From: Site-B1 sp963722665
Lineage (GTDB): Bacteria > Bacteroidota > Bacteroidia > Flavobacteriales > Flavobacteriaceae
DNA length: 64,000 nt
Direction of reading: 5' to 3'
Assembly (NCBI GenBank): GCA_963722665.1
Contig: CAVRNW010000024.1
Location: 26,121-90,120 of the forward strand
In this document: positions 26,434 to 35,048 of the stretch, one piece after another
Position numbering within the stretch: position 1 is the first letter of the stretch
How the letters are laid out: every line of letters starts with the position of its first letter
Translations under genes and position numbers: made by a program
Notes under the pieces: generated by a model
What the model was told of the DNA's origin: nothing
What the model saw: the letters and a program-made list of their open reading frames with translations, nothing else
Databases searched by the model: none

Positions 26434-27846
26434 GCCTAAAAATGTTAAAAAACCATTCAAAATCAAAATAAAAAATCCAAATTCAAATCCGAGCCATTTA
26501 AAACTATTTACACTAATAATATAAGAAAGGATAGGTGATAATATGGCAATTATTGGAACCAATTTATCTCTGACATGCCAATTCGTGAATAATCCATAGG
26601 CGTAAAGACCCAAAAGGGGACCATAAGTATATCCTGCAAAAACAAAAAGTTTGGCAATAACACTTTCGTCTTTTATAAGATATTTAAAGGAGATAATAAC
26701 CAGAATAAGAACAAACGAAATAAGGATATGAATCTGCTTTCTAACCTTGACTTGTTTTTCTTTATCGTATTTTTTTTCAATATCTAATATATCGATACTG
26801 AATGAGGTGGTGAGAGAAGTTAAAGCACTATCTGCACTACTGTATGCAGCTGCAATCAATCCGAGTAAGAAAAATACAAAAACTCCAAATCCCAAATGGT
26901 TTTTAGCTAAAATAGGAAAGAGATCGTCTTTATGAGCATCAATACCGTTTTGTTGAGCATATACGGTCAATAGAAGTCCTAAACTTAAAAATACAAAATT
27001 CACAATAGTCAATACAATTGTGAACCAAAACATATTCTTTTGGGCATCTTTTAGGCTTCTGCAGGTCAGGTTCTTTTGCATCATATCCTGGTCCAGACCT
27101 GTCATTACAATTGCAATGAAGGCACCTGAAATGAATTGTTTCCAAAAATAAGTACCCGACTTGTAATCGTCAAAAAAGAAGATTTTACTTAGGTCGCTGT
27201 CCAAAATATAACTCAGTAAATTTCCTTCAGAAATATTTAGTTCATCACTCACAAAATAAATGGCAACACCAACCGCAACAAGCATAAAAAGAGTCTGTAA
27301 GGTATCGGTCCAGACTATGGTTTTTATTCCCGATTTAAAAGTATACAACCAAATAAGTAAAACAGTAATGGTTACTGTTTGCCAAAATTCAACTCCCAGT
27401 TCATCAAATAGAATGATCTGAAGAACATTTGCAACCAGATACAATCTAAAACTGGCACCTACAATTCTGGAAATTAAAAAGAAGGAGGCTCCTGTCTTAT
27501 AAGAAAAATTCCCAAATCTTTCCTCTAAGTAAGTATATATTGATGTAAGATTCAGTCTGTAATATAAAGGTAAAAGTACGGTTCCAATAACAAGATATCC
27601 AATGATATATCCAAGAACAACCTGCATATAACTGAATTGTGAGGCCTCGATCCATCCAGGAACGGAAATAAAAGTAACTCCTGATAAGGAAGCACCTATC
27701 ATTCCGAAAGCCACTACATACCATGGAGATTGCTTATTAGCCTTAAAAAAGGCTTCATTTCCCGATCTTTTTCCTGTAAAATATGAGATTAAAATAAGTA
27801 GCCCAAAATAAGCTGCAATTAATAGAATAATCTGCGTTGCGTTCAT
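26410..27846 (-). CDS. Sodium:solute symporter family protein
   Basis: 478 residues with about thirteen membrane segments. SSS-family features include GASLSGVTFISVPGWIEA in helix 1-2, LGYIIGYLVIGTVLLPLYYR and LGLIAAAYSSADSALTSL, where the serines form the sodium site. Couples Na+ influx to uptake of an unidentified solute. Convergent with the CoA-binding gene. Confidence 0.92.
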   Translation of the reverse strand: MNATQIILLIAAYFGLLILISYFTGKRSGNEAFFKANKQSPWYVVAFGMIGASLSGVTFISVPGWIEASQFSYMQVVLGYIIGYLVIGTVLLPLYYRLNLTSIYTYLEERFGNFSYKTGASFFLISRIVGASFRLYLVANVLQIILFDELGVEFWQTVTITVLLIWLYTFKSGIKTIVWTDTLQTLFMLVAVGVAIYFVSDELNISEGNLLSYILDSDLSKIFFFDDYKSGTYFWKQFISGAFIAIVMTGLDQDMMQKNLTCRSLKDAQKNMFWFTIVLTIVNFVFLSLGLLLTVYAQQNGIDAHKDDLFPILAKNHLGFGVFVFFLLGLIAAAYSSADSALTSLTTSFSIDILDIEKKYDKEKQVKVRKQIHILISFVLILVIISFKYLIKDESVIAKLFVFAGYTYGPLLGLYAYGLFTNWHVRDKLVPIIAILSPILSYIISVNSFKWLGFEFGFFILILNGFLTFLGLILIRRK

Positions 27847-27913
27847 AAGAATTGAATTCCGCAGCTAAAAATACAAATTACAATATTATATATCATTCTT
27901 AATTCAAAAATTG

Positions 27914-27922
27914 TAAATTCGC
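27914..27922 (+). promoter_or_regulatory. recR -7 box
   Basis: TAAATTCGC, one mismatch from TAnnTTTGC, ends 4 nt before the recR ATG, predicting a near-leaderless mRNA. Confidence 0.5.
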
Positions 27923-27926
27923 AGCG

Positions 27927-28544
27927 ATGGAATTCTCTTCAAAATTATTGGAAAATGCTGTGAATGAAATGTCGCAATTGCCTGGTATTGGTAAGCGTAC
28001 AGCATTGCGTTTGGTTCTGCATTTATTGAATCAGCCTAAAGAGCAAACCAATCAGTTGGTTGATGCCCTTAAAAGGCTTCGTGGAGAGATCAAATTCTGT
28101 AAAAGTTGTAATAATATAAGCGATGTGGAGATCTGTGAGATATGTTCCAATCCTAATAGAAATGGTGAGATCATATGTGTTGTGGAAGATGTTAGAGATG
28201 TAATGGCAATTGAAAACACTAGTTCCTTTAAAGGATTATACCATGTATTAGGAGGAAAAATTTCTCCTATGGATGGTATTGGTCCAAATGAACTTAATAT
28301 TACGCCTTTAGTAAATAAAGTTAAAACAAGAAAGATAAAGGAAATCATTTTTGCCCTAAGTTCTACCATGGAGGGTGATACAACCAATTTCTATATCTAC
28401 AAACAAATACAGGATTATGACGTTATTACTTCAACAATAGCCAGGGGGATTTCAGTAGGCGATGAACTGGAATATGCCGATGAGATCACCTTGGGAAGAA
28501 GCATTTTGAACAGAATTCCTTTTGAGTCATCCTTAAAACATTAA
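27927..28544 (+). CDS. recR: Recombination protein RecR
   Basis: 205 residues. Helix-hairpin-helix LPGIGKRTALRLVLHLL, a four-cysteine zinc finger (CKSCNNISDVEICEIC), and a Toprim domain beginning ICVVEDVRDVMAIE. Works with RecO and RecF in loading RecA at gaps. The ATG at 27927 gives the expected N-terminus MEFSSKLLENA. A glycosyltransferase gene follows 6 bp later. Confidence 0.97.
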   Translation: MEFSSKLLENAVNEMSQLPGIGKRTALRLVLHLLNQPKEQTNQLVDALKRLRGEIKFCKSCNNISDVEICEICSNPNRNGEIICVVEDVRDVMAIENTSSFKGLYHVLGGKISPMDGIGPNELNITPLVNKVKTRKIKEIIFALSSTMEGDTTNFYIYKQIQDYDVITSTIARGISVGDELEYADEITLGRSILNRIPFESSLKH

Positions 28545-28550
28545 ACTTTT

Positions 28551-29648
28551 TTGAAGCTATCTATCGTCATCCTAAATTATAATGTACACTATTTTTTGCA
28601 ATTATGCCTCCAGAGTGTACAGGCTGCTACCGTTGATATTGATTCTGAAATTATTGTGGTGGATAACAATTCCGGTGATAGTAGTTGCCAAATGGTCAAG
28701 GAATTATTTCCAGATGTGATTTTAGTGGAAAATAACGAAAATTATGGGTTTTCAAAAGGAAATAATATAGGAGTAAAGAAATCCAAAGGTGAATTTATTT
28801 GTATTTTAAATCCCGATACTGTGGTTCCAGAAGATACTTACACTAACCTTTTGAATTTTGTAGATGGTAAAGATAAACTTGGTATTGTTGGTTGCAAGCT
28901 GATTGATGGTTCTGGAAAATTTCTTCCGGAGAGTAAGAGAAATGTTCCAACTGCTGCTGTCTCCCTTCAAAAAATGATTGGGAATTCAAAAACGTATTAT
29001 GCTAATCACTTAAAAGAAGATGAAGCGGGTGAGGTTGATATTTTGGCAGGTGCTTTTATGTTTTTAAAAAAGGATTTATATGAAGAGATAAAAGGTTTTG
29101 ATGAAGATTATTTTATGTATGGTGAAGATATTGACTTTTCCTTTCAGGCTTTAAAATTGGGATATAAAAATTATTATTACCCTAATATTACAGTGCTTCA
29201 TTTTAAAGGTGAAAGTACCCTAAAGGATAAACTTTATGCAAAGCGATTTTATAGTGCGATGCAGATTTTTTATAAAAAGCATTTTAAAAAGAATTTTTTA
29301 GCAGATTCAGTAATCTGGCTGGGCATTAAAATGATAACAACAATACACATAAAGCCTAAAGAGAATCGACGTCAGGTCAAAAAATACGTATTGATATCTG
29401 ATTCGATAAATACAGCACTAAAGTCGGTACTTAAAAAAGATGTTGATTTGTTTTATAATAATTATAAACTCGAAGATAAGCAGGAAATTATTTTTGATGG
29501 TAAAAAGCTTAGTTTTAAAGATATAATTAACAGAATGTCGGCATTATCAAAACATTATCAATTGACCTTTAAAATATTGCCGAAAAAGTCTAATTTTATT
29601 ATTGGCAGCAACAGTTCAAAATCAAAAGGTGAAGTGATTACATTTTGA
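28551..29648 (+). CDS. Glycosyltransferase family 2 protein (TTG start)
   Basis: 365 residues. GT-A fold with the N-terminal LSIVILNYNV, the sugar-nucleotide DNNS, the acidic NPDTVV and GFDEDYFMYGEDIDFSFQ near 190. Similar to rhamnosyltransferase-like family 2 enzymes of surface glycans. The start is TTG at 28551 (KLSIV), 6 bp after recR; no ATG fits. The C-terminal third (about 250-365) is basic and not part of the GT2 core. Confidence 0.88.
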   Translation: MKLSIVILNYNVHYFLQLCLQSVQAATVDIDSEIIVVDNNSGDSSCQMVKELFPDVILVENNENYGFSKGNNIGVKKSKGEFICILNPDTVVPEDTYTNLLNFVDGKDKLGIVGCKLIDGSGKFLPESKRNVPTAAVSLQKMIGNSKTYYANHLKEDEAGEVDILAGAFMFLKKDLYEEIKGFDEDYFMYGEDIDFSFQALKLGYKNYYYPNITVLHFKGESTLKDKLYAKRFYSAMQIFYKKHFKKNFLADSVIWLGIKMITTIHIKPKENRRQVKKYVLISDSINTALKSVLKKDVDLFYNNYKLEDKQEIIFDGKKLSFKDIINRMSALSKHYQLTFKILPKKSNFIIGSNSSKSKGEVITF

Positions 29649-29694
29649 TAATTAAATAGTTGTTGATTAATAATTAAAACATATCTTTTTTTAT

Positions 29695-29703
29695 TAATTT
29701 TGC
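29695..29703 (+). promoter_or_regulatory. -7 box for the E2 gene
   Basis: TAATTTTGC is a perfect TAnnTTTGC, 36 nt before the ATG at 29740. Confidence 0.55.
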
Positions 29704-29739
29704 AAACCAAAACACAATTTAACGGAATTCATTACAGAT

Positions 29740-31065
29740 ATGGCAAAGTTTGAACTTAAACTACCAAAAATGGGAGAAAGTGTTGCAGAGGCAACTATTA
29801 CCTCATGGTTAAAAGAAGTTGGAGACAAAATAGAGATGGATGAGCCTGTTCTGGAAATCGCTACTGATAAAGTAGATAGCGAAGTTCCCAGTGAAGTTGA
29901 CGGTGTTTTAGTAGAGAAATTATTTAATGTCGATGATGTTGTTCAAGTTGGCCAAACCATTGCGGTAATTGAAATTGAAGGAGATGGAGAAAATACTGAA
30001 ATTGCAAAGACTCCTAAGTTAGAGGAAGTTAGTCTTAAGGAGTCGACTCCCGAAGTTACCGAAGTACAAAAATCTGTTGAAACTGCCAAAGAAACAGTCA
30101 CTCCTGTTATTTCCAGTGAAGCACGCTTTTACTCGCCATTGGTAAAAAATATAGCCAAAAAAGAAGGAATTTCTCAAGAGGTGTTAGATGCACTTCCTGG
30201 AACAGGAAAAGAAGGACGAGTTACCAAAAACGATATTCTTGCCTATCTGGATAATAAAAGTTCTGATACCTCAAAACCTCAGGAAGTAATTAAAGAGTTA
30301 GCAACTCAACCAATATCAACTCCAAAACAGGAAAAGCCTCCTGTAATTCAAAGTGCCGGAGATGAGATCATCGAAATGACCAGAATGGGTAAACTGGTTG
30401 CAAAACATATGGTCGATTCTATTCAAACTTCTGCGCATGTACAAAGCTTTATAGAGGCAGACGTTACTAAAATTTGGAATTGGAGGAACAAAATTAAAGA
30501 TGAATTTTTCAAGCGGGAAGGTGAAAACCTGACATTCACTCCAATTTTTATGGAGGCTGTGGCCAAAGCCCTCCGCGATTTTCCTATGCTGAATATTTCT
30601 GTACAAGGTGATACCGTAATAAAAAAGAAAAATATAAATTTAGGTATGGCTACAGCTCTTGGAGATGGCAATTTAATAGTTCCCGTAATAAAGAATGCAG
30701 ACCAATTGAATTTGGTTGGTATGACAAAACAGGTCAATGATCTGGCGAATCGTGCACGTAATAATCAGTTAAAACCAGATGATATCCAAGGTGGGACTTA
30801 TTCTGTTACCAATGTGGGAACCTTTGGAAGTATTATGGGAACACCAATAATAAATCAACCTCAGGTAGGTATTTTGGCATTAGGAGCAATTCGCAAAGTT
30901 CCTGCTGTTATTGAAACATCTGAAGGGGATTTTATTGGCATCAGATACAGAATGTTCTTATCTCATTCTTATGACCACAGAGTTGTTAATGGTGCTCTTG
31001 GTGGTCAATTTGTGAAAGCCGTTAAAGATTATTTAGAGTCCTGGGATAGTAATCGCGAAATCTAA
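29740..31065 (+). CDS. 2-oxo acid dehydrogenase E2 (dihydrolipoyl acyltransferase)
   Basis: 441 residues. Lipoyl domain at about 3-77 with the lipoylated lysine in EIATDKVDSEV, a Glu/Thr/Lys-rich linker, a peripheral subunit-binding domain at about 128-168 (FYSPLVKNIAKKEGIS, GRVTKNDILAYL), and the catalytic domain from about 210 ending with LSHSYDHRVVNGALGG (catalytic His and Asp-dependent motif). Transfers acyl groups to CoA in a pyruvate, 2-oxoglutarate or branched-chain complex; the AEATITSWLKEVGD start favours branched-chain. No E1 or E3 is adjacent. Confidence 0.93.
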   Translation: MAKFELKLPKMGESVAEATITSWLKEVGDKIEMDEPVLEIATDKVDSEVPSEVDGVLVEKLFNVDDVVQVGQTIAVIEIEGDGENTEIAKTPKLEEVSLKESTPEVTEVQKSVETAKETVTPVISSEARFYSPLVKNIAKKEGISQEVLDALPGTGKEGRVTKNDILAYLDNKSSDTSKPQEVIKELATQPISTPKQEKPPVIQSAGDEIIEMTRMGKLVAKHMVDSIQTSAHVQSFIEADVTKIWNWRNKIKDEFFKREGENLTFTPIFMEAVAKALRDFPMLNISVQGDTVIKKKNINLGMATALGDGNLIVPVIKNADQLNLVGMTKQVNDLANRARNNQLKPDDIQGGTYSVTNVGTFGSIMGTPIINQPQVGILALGAIRKVPAVIETSEGDFIGIRYRMFLSHSYDHRVVNGALGGQFVKAVKDYLESWDSNREI

Positions 31066-31086
31066 TTAGGGCTTGTTTAAATTCTC

Positions 31087-31095
31087 TATCTTTGA
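31087..31095 (+). promoter_or_regulatory. -7 box for the exonuclease operon
   Basis: TATCTTTGA matches TAnnTTTG and lies 15 nt before ATG 31111. Confidence 0.5.
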
Positions 31096-31110
31096 TTGAA
31101 ATAGTATTAA

Positions 31111-31888
31111 ATGAAGTTAAATCTTACTAAAACCATTTGTTTTTTTGACCTGGAAACTACAGGAACTAACATTTCAAAGGACAGAATCGTTGAAATATCC
31201 ATACTTAAAGTTTTTCCTGACGGAAAGGAAGAAAGTAAAACCTGGTTAGTAAATCCTGAAATGAAAATACCTAAGGAAGTAATTGCCATTCATGGTATTA
31301 CAGATGAGGATGTTAAGGATAAACCTACTTTTAAGGAATTAGCCAAGGAAATTCATAACTTTTTTAAAAGATTCAGATTTAGGCGGATTTAACTCGAATA
31401 GATTCGATATTCCTATTCTCGCCGAAGAAATGCTTCGTGCCGACCTTGATTTTGATATGAAGAACAGAGTGTCAGTTGATGTTCAAACTATATTCCATAA
31501 AATGGAACAGCGTACTTTAACAGCTGCATATAAATTCTATTGTGATAAGAATCTGGATGATGCGCATAGCGCAGAAGCCGATACTAAGGCAACTTATCAC
31601 GTATTAAAGGCACAAATAGAAAAGTACGATGCACTTGAAAATGACACCAAGTTTTTATCAGAATTCAGTTCAAGAAAGCAATTTGCCGATTTAGCCGGTT
31701 TTATTTCGTACAATAAGAAAGGAGAAGAATGTTTTGCTTTTGGCAAGCATAAGAATAAACGTGTATTAGATGTAATGGAGAAGGAGCCCGGATATTTTGG
31801 CTGGTTATTGAATGCTGATTTCCCTTTGTATACAAAAAAAGTACTGACCGCAATTAAACTCAGAAATTTTAATAACAAGTTAACTTAA
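31111..31888 (+). CDS. DEDDh-type 3'-5' exonuclease (DnaQ-like), frame interrupted
   Basis: Two frames make one protein of about 258 residues. The first (31111-31392) has ICFFDLETTG with the catalytic Asp and Glu; the second (about 31366-31888) continues with GGFNSNRFDIPIL and the catalytic DDAHSAEADTKATYHVL. One extra base in TTTTTTAAAAG at 31360-31370 causes the break. The C-terminal 60 residues (FAFGKHKNKRVLDV, PGYFGWLL) form a separate small module resembling the DUF3820 gene at 46464. Probably functions in DNA or RNA trimming. First of a run with FAH, Hpt and cinA genes. Confidence 0.88.
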
Positions 31889-31889
31889 G

Positions 31890-32501
31890 ATGAAACTCAT
31901 TTGTATTGGAAGGAACTACACCAAACATATTGAAGAATTAAATAGTGAAAAGCCTTCAGATCCAGTAATATTTTTAAAACCGGATACAGCAATATTGCTA
32001 AAGAATCAACCATTTTTCATTCCCGATTTTTCTGATAATATCCATTATGAAGTTGAGATAATCATAAAAATTAATAAAGTCGGAAAGTACATCGATAAAA
32101 AGTTTGCTCACAAATATTATGATAAAATTGGATTGGGCATTGACTTCACAGCTCGTGATCTTCAGAATCAATTAAAGGACAAAGGATTGCCCTGGGAGAA
32201 GAGCAAAGCCTTTGACGGTTCTGCTGTTATAGGTAACTGGTTACCAAAAACTCAATTTAAAGACGTAAATAATATTACTTTTTCGCTTTTTAAGAATGAT
32301 GAGCTTGTCCAAAATGGAAATACAAGTATGATGCTTTGGAAAATTGATGAAATTATAGAATATGTATCAAAATATTTTACTTTAAAGATTGGAGATATTA
32401 TCTTTACGGGAACTCCTGAAGGAGTTGGTAAGGTTTTTGCAAACGATAAACTAAACGGACTAATAGAAAACAACGAAATGTTTTCAATAACAGTAAAATA
32501 A
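31890..32501 (+). CDS. Fumarylacetoacetate hydrolase family protein
   Basis: 203 residues, single FAH domain. Metal ligands appear in the HYEVEIIIKI strand (Glu-x-Glu) and downstream Asp of GIDFTARDLQ; the C-terminal FTGTPEGVGKV is the family signature. Small stand-alone members act on acylpyruvates or oxaloacetate. It starts 1 bp after the exonuclease stop. Confidence 0.92.
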   Translation: MKLICIGRNYTKHIEELNSEKPSDPVIFLKPDTAILLKNQPFFIPDFSDNIHYEVEIIIKINKVGKYIDKKFAHKYYDKIGLGIDFTARDLQNQLKDKGLPWEKSKAFDGSAVIGNWLPKTQFKDVNNITFSLFKNDELVQNGNTSMMLWKIDEIIEYVSKYFTLKIGDIIFTGTPEGVGKVFANDKLNGLIENNEMFSITVK

Positions 32502-32504
32502 TAC

Positions 32505-32846
32505 ATGGAACAACATTATAAACTTCATAGAGTACGTGAGTTAGCAGATAATGACGAAGAATTTATATTTGCACTGGCACAAGCCTTTTTGGAAGAAGTA
32601 CCAGAAGATGCCGCCATTTTAGAACAATCAGTGAATGATGAAAATTATTTGCAGACCTATCAATCAGCACATAAAATGAAACCCACCGTTGATTTATTTG
32701 AACTTGGAGTTCTGGATGATCTGATTGAAGTTCAGGATTGGGGGAAGTATGAGCAAAGGAGCAAAGATATTAGTGATAAGCTAGAGATCGTGCTTACTGC
32801 AATTAGGAATTCGGTTGATGAAATTAAAAAAGATTTCAATCTATAA
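32505..32846 (+). CDS. Hpt (histidine phosphotransfer) domain protein
   Basis: 113 residues, all helical. The phosphoacceptor site is SAHKMKPTVDLFELG, the usual Hpt HxxK pattern, at about His-55. An acidic N-terminal helix (DNDEEFIFALAQAFLEEVPE) fits the family. A free Hpt shuttles phosphate between a hybrid kinase and a response regulator; neither is in the window. It lies 3 bp after FAH and 6 bp before cinA. Confidence 0.85.
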   Translation: MEQHYKLHRVRELADNDEEFIFALAQAFLEEVPEDAAILEQSVNDENYLQTYQSAHKMKPTVDLFELGVLDDLIEVQDWGKYEQRSKDISDKLEIVLTAIRNSVDEIKKDFNL

Positions 32847-32852
32847 CAATAT

Positions 32853-34100
32853 ATGTTAGCTGAAATAATTACAATTGGTGACGAGATACTCATTGGCCAA
32901 ATAATTGATACGAATTCAGCATTTATTTCAAAAGAACTTAATAAAATTGGTATTTCTGTTTACCAGATAACTTCCATTCAAGACGACAAGAAGCATATTT
33001 TAAAAGCCTTAAAAGAAGCTGAAGATCGTGTCGATATTATTATCCTTACAGGTGGTTTAGGGCCTACTAAAGACGATATTACAAAACTCACACTAGCCGA
33101 GTATTTTAATGATACTTTGACACAAAACGATGCTGTTTTAAAACACGTTGAAGAGTTATTTGCAAAATATATTGCAACACCTATTTCAGATTTGAATAGG
33201 AGGCAAGCCTTGGTCCCTTCAAAAGCAAAGGTGCTGCAAAACAATTATGGCACAGCTCCGGGTATGTGGCTGGAACAAAAAGATAAAATATTTGTTTCGC
33301 TTCCGGGTGTTCCTTATGAAATGAAGGCACTAATGAGCAATGAGGTCATCCCAAGACTTAATGAAAAGTACCATTTACCGTTTATTCTTCATAGAACAGT
33401 TCTTACATACGGATTAGGTGAAAGCGCAATAGCAGAACGATTGGATAAGTGGGAAGATGCTTTACCATCATTTATAAAATTGGCCTATTTGCCAAATTTA
33501 GGCAGAGTGCGCTTAAGACTGTCGGCCAAAGGATTTAATAGAGAAGAAATAGAAGGGGAAATGGACTCTCTAATTAAACAATTGCTAATTTTAATTGAGG
33601 ATATTTTTGTTGGATTTGAAGAGGATGAATCCATTGAGGTTATTGTGGGGAAAAAATTGATTGAACAAGGAAAAACTTTATCTGTTGCTGAAAGTTGTAC
33701 TGGTGGTAAATTAGCTGAGCAAATCACATCTCATTCCGGAGCTTCTAACTTCTTTAAAGGAAGTATAGTAAGTTATGCCACTGATGCCAAAGAGAATATT
33801 TTAAAAATATCAAGTGATGTCATATCAAAATATTCGGTAGTAAGTAGTCAAGTTGCAGAGGCAATGGCAAAAAATGCTCAAAAAATATTTAAAACAGATT
33901 ATGCAATTGCTACAACAGGAAATGCCGGACCAACAAAAGGAGATGCAGACGCTGAAGTAGGCACAGTTTTTATTGCTGTTGCAACTCCAGTCTCTGTTTA
34001 TTCCGAAAAATTCATGTTTGGAAAAGGTAGAGTTAAGGTCATTAACAAAGCATCAAATAAAGCCTTCGAAATGCTACTTAAAGAAATTTTAAAAAATTGA
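32853..34100 (+). CDS. cinA: CinA: competence/damage-inducible protein, NMN amidohydrolase family
   Basis: 415 residues. N-terminal MoCF/COG1058 domain (about 1-170: ITIGDEILIGQIIDTNSAF, LTGGLGPTKDDITK) and C-terminal CinA domain (about 255-415: VAESCTGGKLAEQIT, ATTGNAGPTKGDADAEVGTV). The C-terminal domain of this family deamidates nicotinamide mononucleotide in NAD recycling; the N-terminal domain is an ADP-ribose pyrophosphatase in some members. Full length. Confidence 0.94.
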   Translation: MLAEIITIGDEILIGQIIDTNSAFISKELNKIGISVYQITSIQDDKKHILKALKEAEDRVDIIILTGGLGPTKDDITKLTLAEYFNDTLTQNDAVLKHVEELFAKYIATPISDLNRRQALVPSKAKVLQNNYGTAPGMWLEQKDKIFVSLPGVPYEMKALMSNEVIPRLNEKYHLPFILHRTVLTYGLGESAIAERLDKWEDALPSFIKLAYLPNLGRVRLRLSAKGFNREEIEGEMDSLIKQLLILIEDIFVGFEEDESIEVIVGKKLIEQGKTLSVAESCTGGKLAEQITSHSGASNFFKGSIVSYATDAKENILKISSDVISKYSVVSSQVAEAMAKNAQKIFKTDYAIATTGNAGPTKGDADAEVGTVFIAVATPVSVYSEKFMFGKGRVKVINKASNKAFEMLLKEILKN

Positions 34101-34111
34101 TAAATTTTAAG

Positions 34112-34142
34112 TTGTCTTCATTCAAAGATTTTGTATATTTGC
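34112..34142 (+). promoter_or_regulatory. Promoter of the rpmB operon
   Basis: TTG at 34112-34114 and TATATTTGC at 34134-34142, 19 nt apart, form a complete Bacteroidota -33/-7 promoter, 38 nt before the rpmB ATG. Confidence 0.75.
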
Positions 34143-34180
34143 ACCTCGTTTTTCAATAATAATATTTAAAGTTAAGAATA

Positions 34181-34417
34181 ATGTCTAGAGTATGTGAGCT
34201 TACTGGAAAAAAAGCAATGGTTGGGAACAATGTGTCTCACTCAATGAACAGAACTAAGCGAAAATTTAATGCTAATCTTATTAAGAAGCGTTTTTATATT
34301 CCTGAAGAAGATAAATGGATAACTTTAAAAGTGGCTACATCAGCATTAAAGACTATCAATAAAATTGGTATCTCGGCTGCATTAAAAGAGGCTAAAACAA
34401 AAGGATTTTTAAAATAA
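34181..34417 (+). CDS. rpmB: 50S ribosomal protein L28
   Basis: 78 residues. The N-terminal MSRVCELTGKKAMVGNNVSH and the later NLIKKRFYIPEE are diagnostic of L28. It heads the rpmB-rpmG-DUF4295-ftsY run behind a strong promoter. Confidence 0.98.
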   Translation: MSRVCELTGKKAMVGNNVSHSMNRTKRKFNANLIKKRFYIPEEDKWITLKVATSALKTINKIGISAALKEAKTKGFLK

Positions 34418-34444
34418 TTGCCTTAAAGGTTAAATGTAATTACA

Positions 34445-34627
34445 ATGGCTAAAAGAGGAAATAGAGTACAGGTAATTTTAGAATGCACAGAGCATAAAAC
34501 ATCTGGGCAGCCTGGTACATCAAGATATATCACAACAAAAAATAAGAAGAACACTCCTGACAGATTAGAGATTAAGAAATTTAATCCAATCTTGAAGAAA
34601 ATGACGGTTCATAAAGAAATTAAGTAA
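34445..34627 (+). CDS. rpmG: 50S ribosomal protein L33
   Basis: 60 residues. KRGNRVQVILECTEHKTSG and RYITTKNKKNTPDRLEIKKF match L33. The zinc-ligand CxxC pairs of some L33 forms are absent (only one cysteine), so it is the zinc-free type. Confidence 0.97.
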   Translation: MAKRGNRVQVILECTEHKTSGQPGTSRYITTKNKKNTPDRLEIKKFNPILKKMTVHKEIK

Positions 34628-34658
34628 TTAAAGTTCTTAAATAATACAATATTAGATC

Positions 34659-34811
34659 ATGGCAAAGAAATCGGTAGCATCATTACAAACTGGATCAAAA
34701 AGGTTAACAAAGGCAATAAAAATGGTAAAGTCTCCAAAATCTGGAGCTTACATGTTTGTTGAATCCATAATGCCACCAGAACTTGTAAATGATTGGATGA
34801 ATAAAAAGTAA
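34659..34811 (+). CDS. DUF4295 family small basic protein (50 aa)
   Basis: 50 codons, ATG 34659 to TAA 34809-34811: MAKKSVASLQTGSKRLTKAI continuing to a PPELVNDWMNKK end. This lysine-rich family is found in Bacteroidota directly after rpmG and before ftsY, exactly as here, and is probably ribosome-associated. It starts 31 bp after rpmG. Confidence 0.92.
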   Translation: MAKKSVASLQTGSKRLTKAIKMVKSPKSGAYMFVESIMPPELVNDWMNKK

Positions 34812-34834
34812 TTCATTGCTTACATATAATTCAG

Positions 34835-34869
34835 GCAGCTTTCAAAATATTGAAAGCTGCTTTTGTTTT
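34835..34869 (+). terminator. Terminator after DUF4295
   Basis: GCAGCTTTCA pairs with TGAAAGCTGC (loop AAATAT), followed by TTTTGTTTT. It separates the ribosomal genes from ftsY, at least partly. Confidence 0.85.
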
Positions 34870-34918
34870 ATATCAATAAAAATTCCGAGATGTTGACATC
34901 GAGGTAACATTTTAAATT

Positions 34919-34966
34919 GTCATTCTCACGAAAGTGGGAATTTAAGTAAAGAATATTTCTTTACTT
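34919..34966. repeat. Two adjacent inverted repeats (REP-like)
   Basis: GTCATTCTCACGAAAGTGGGAAT (shown here only by its arms ATTCTCAC and GTGGGAAT, loop GAA) lies at 34919-34941; a perfect 10-bp inverted repeat AAGTAAAGAA/TTCTTTACTT lies at 34944-34966. The first resembles the GTCATTCCC...GGGAAT palindromes scattered between genes in many bacteria. Confidence 0.5.
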
Positions 34967-35048
34967 TACATTTCATGACAATATTTCATAGATTCTCTTA
35001 AGGCAAGGATATTGTATTGAGGTATTCAAATAAAATAACATAATCTGA

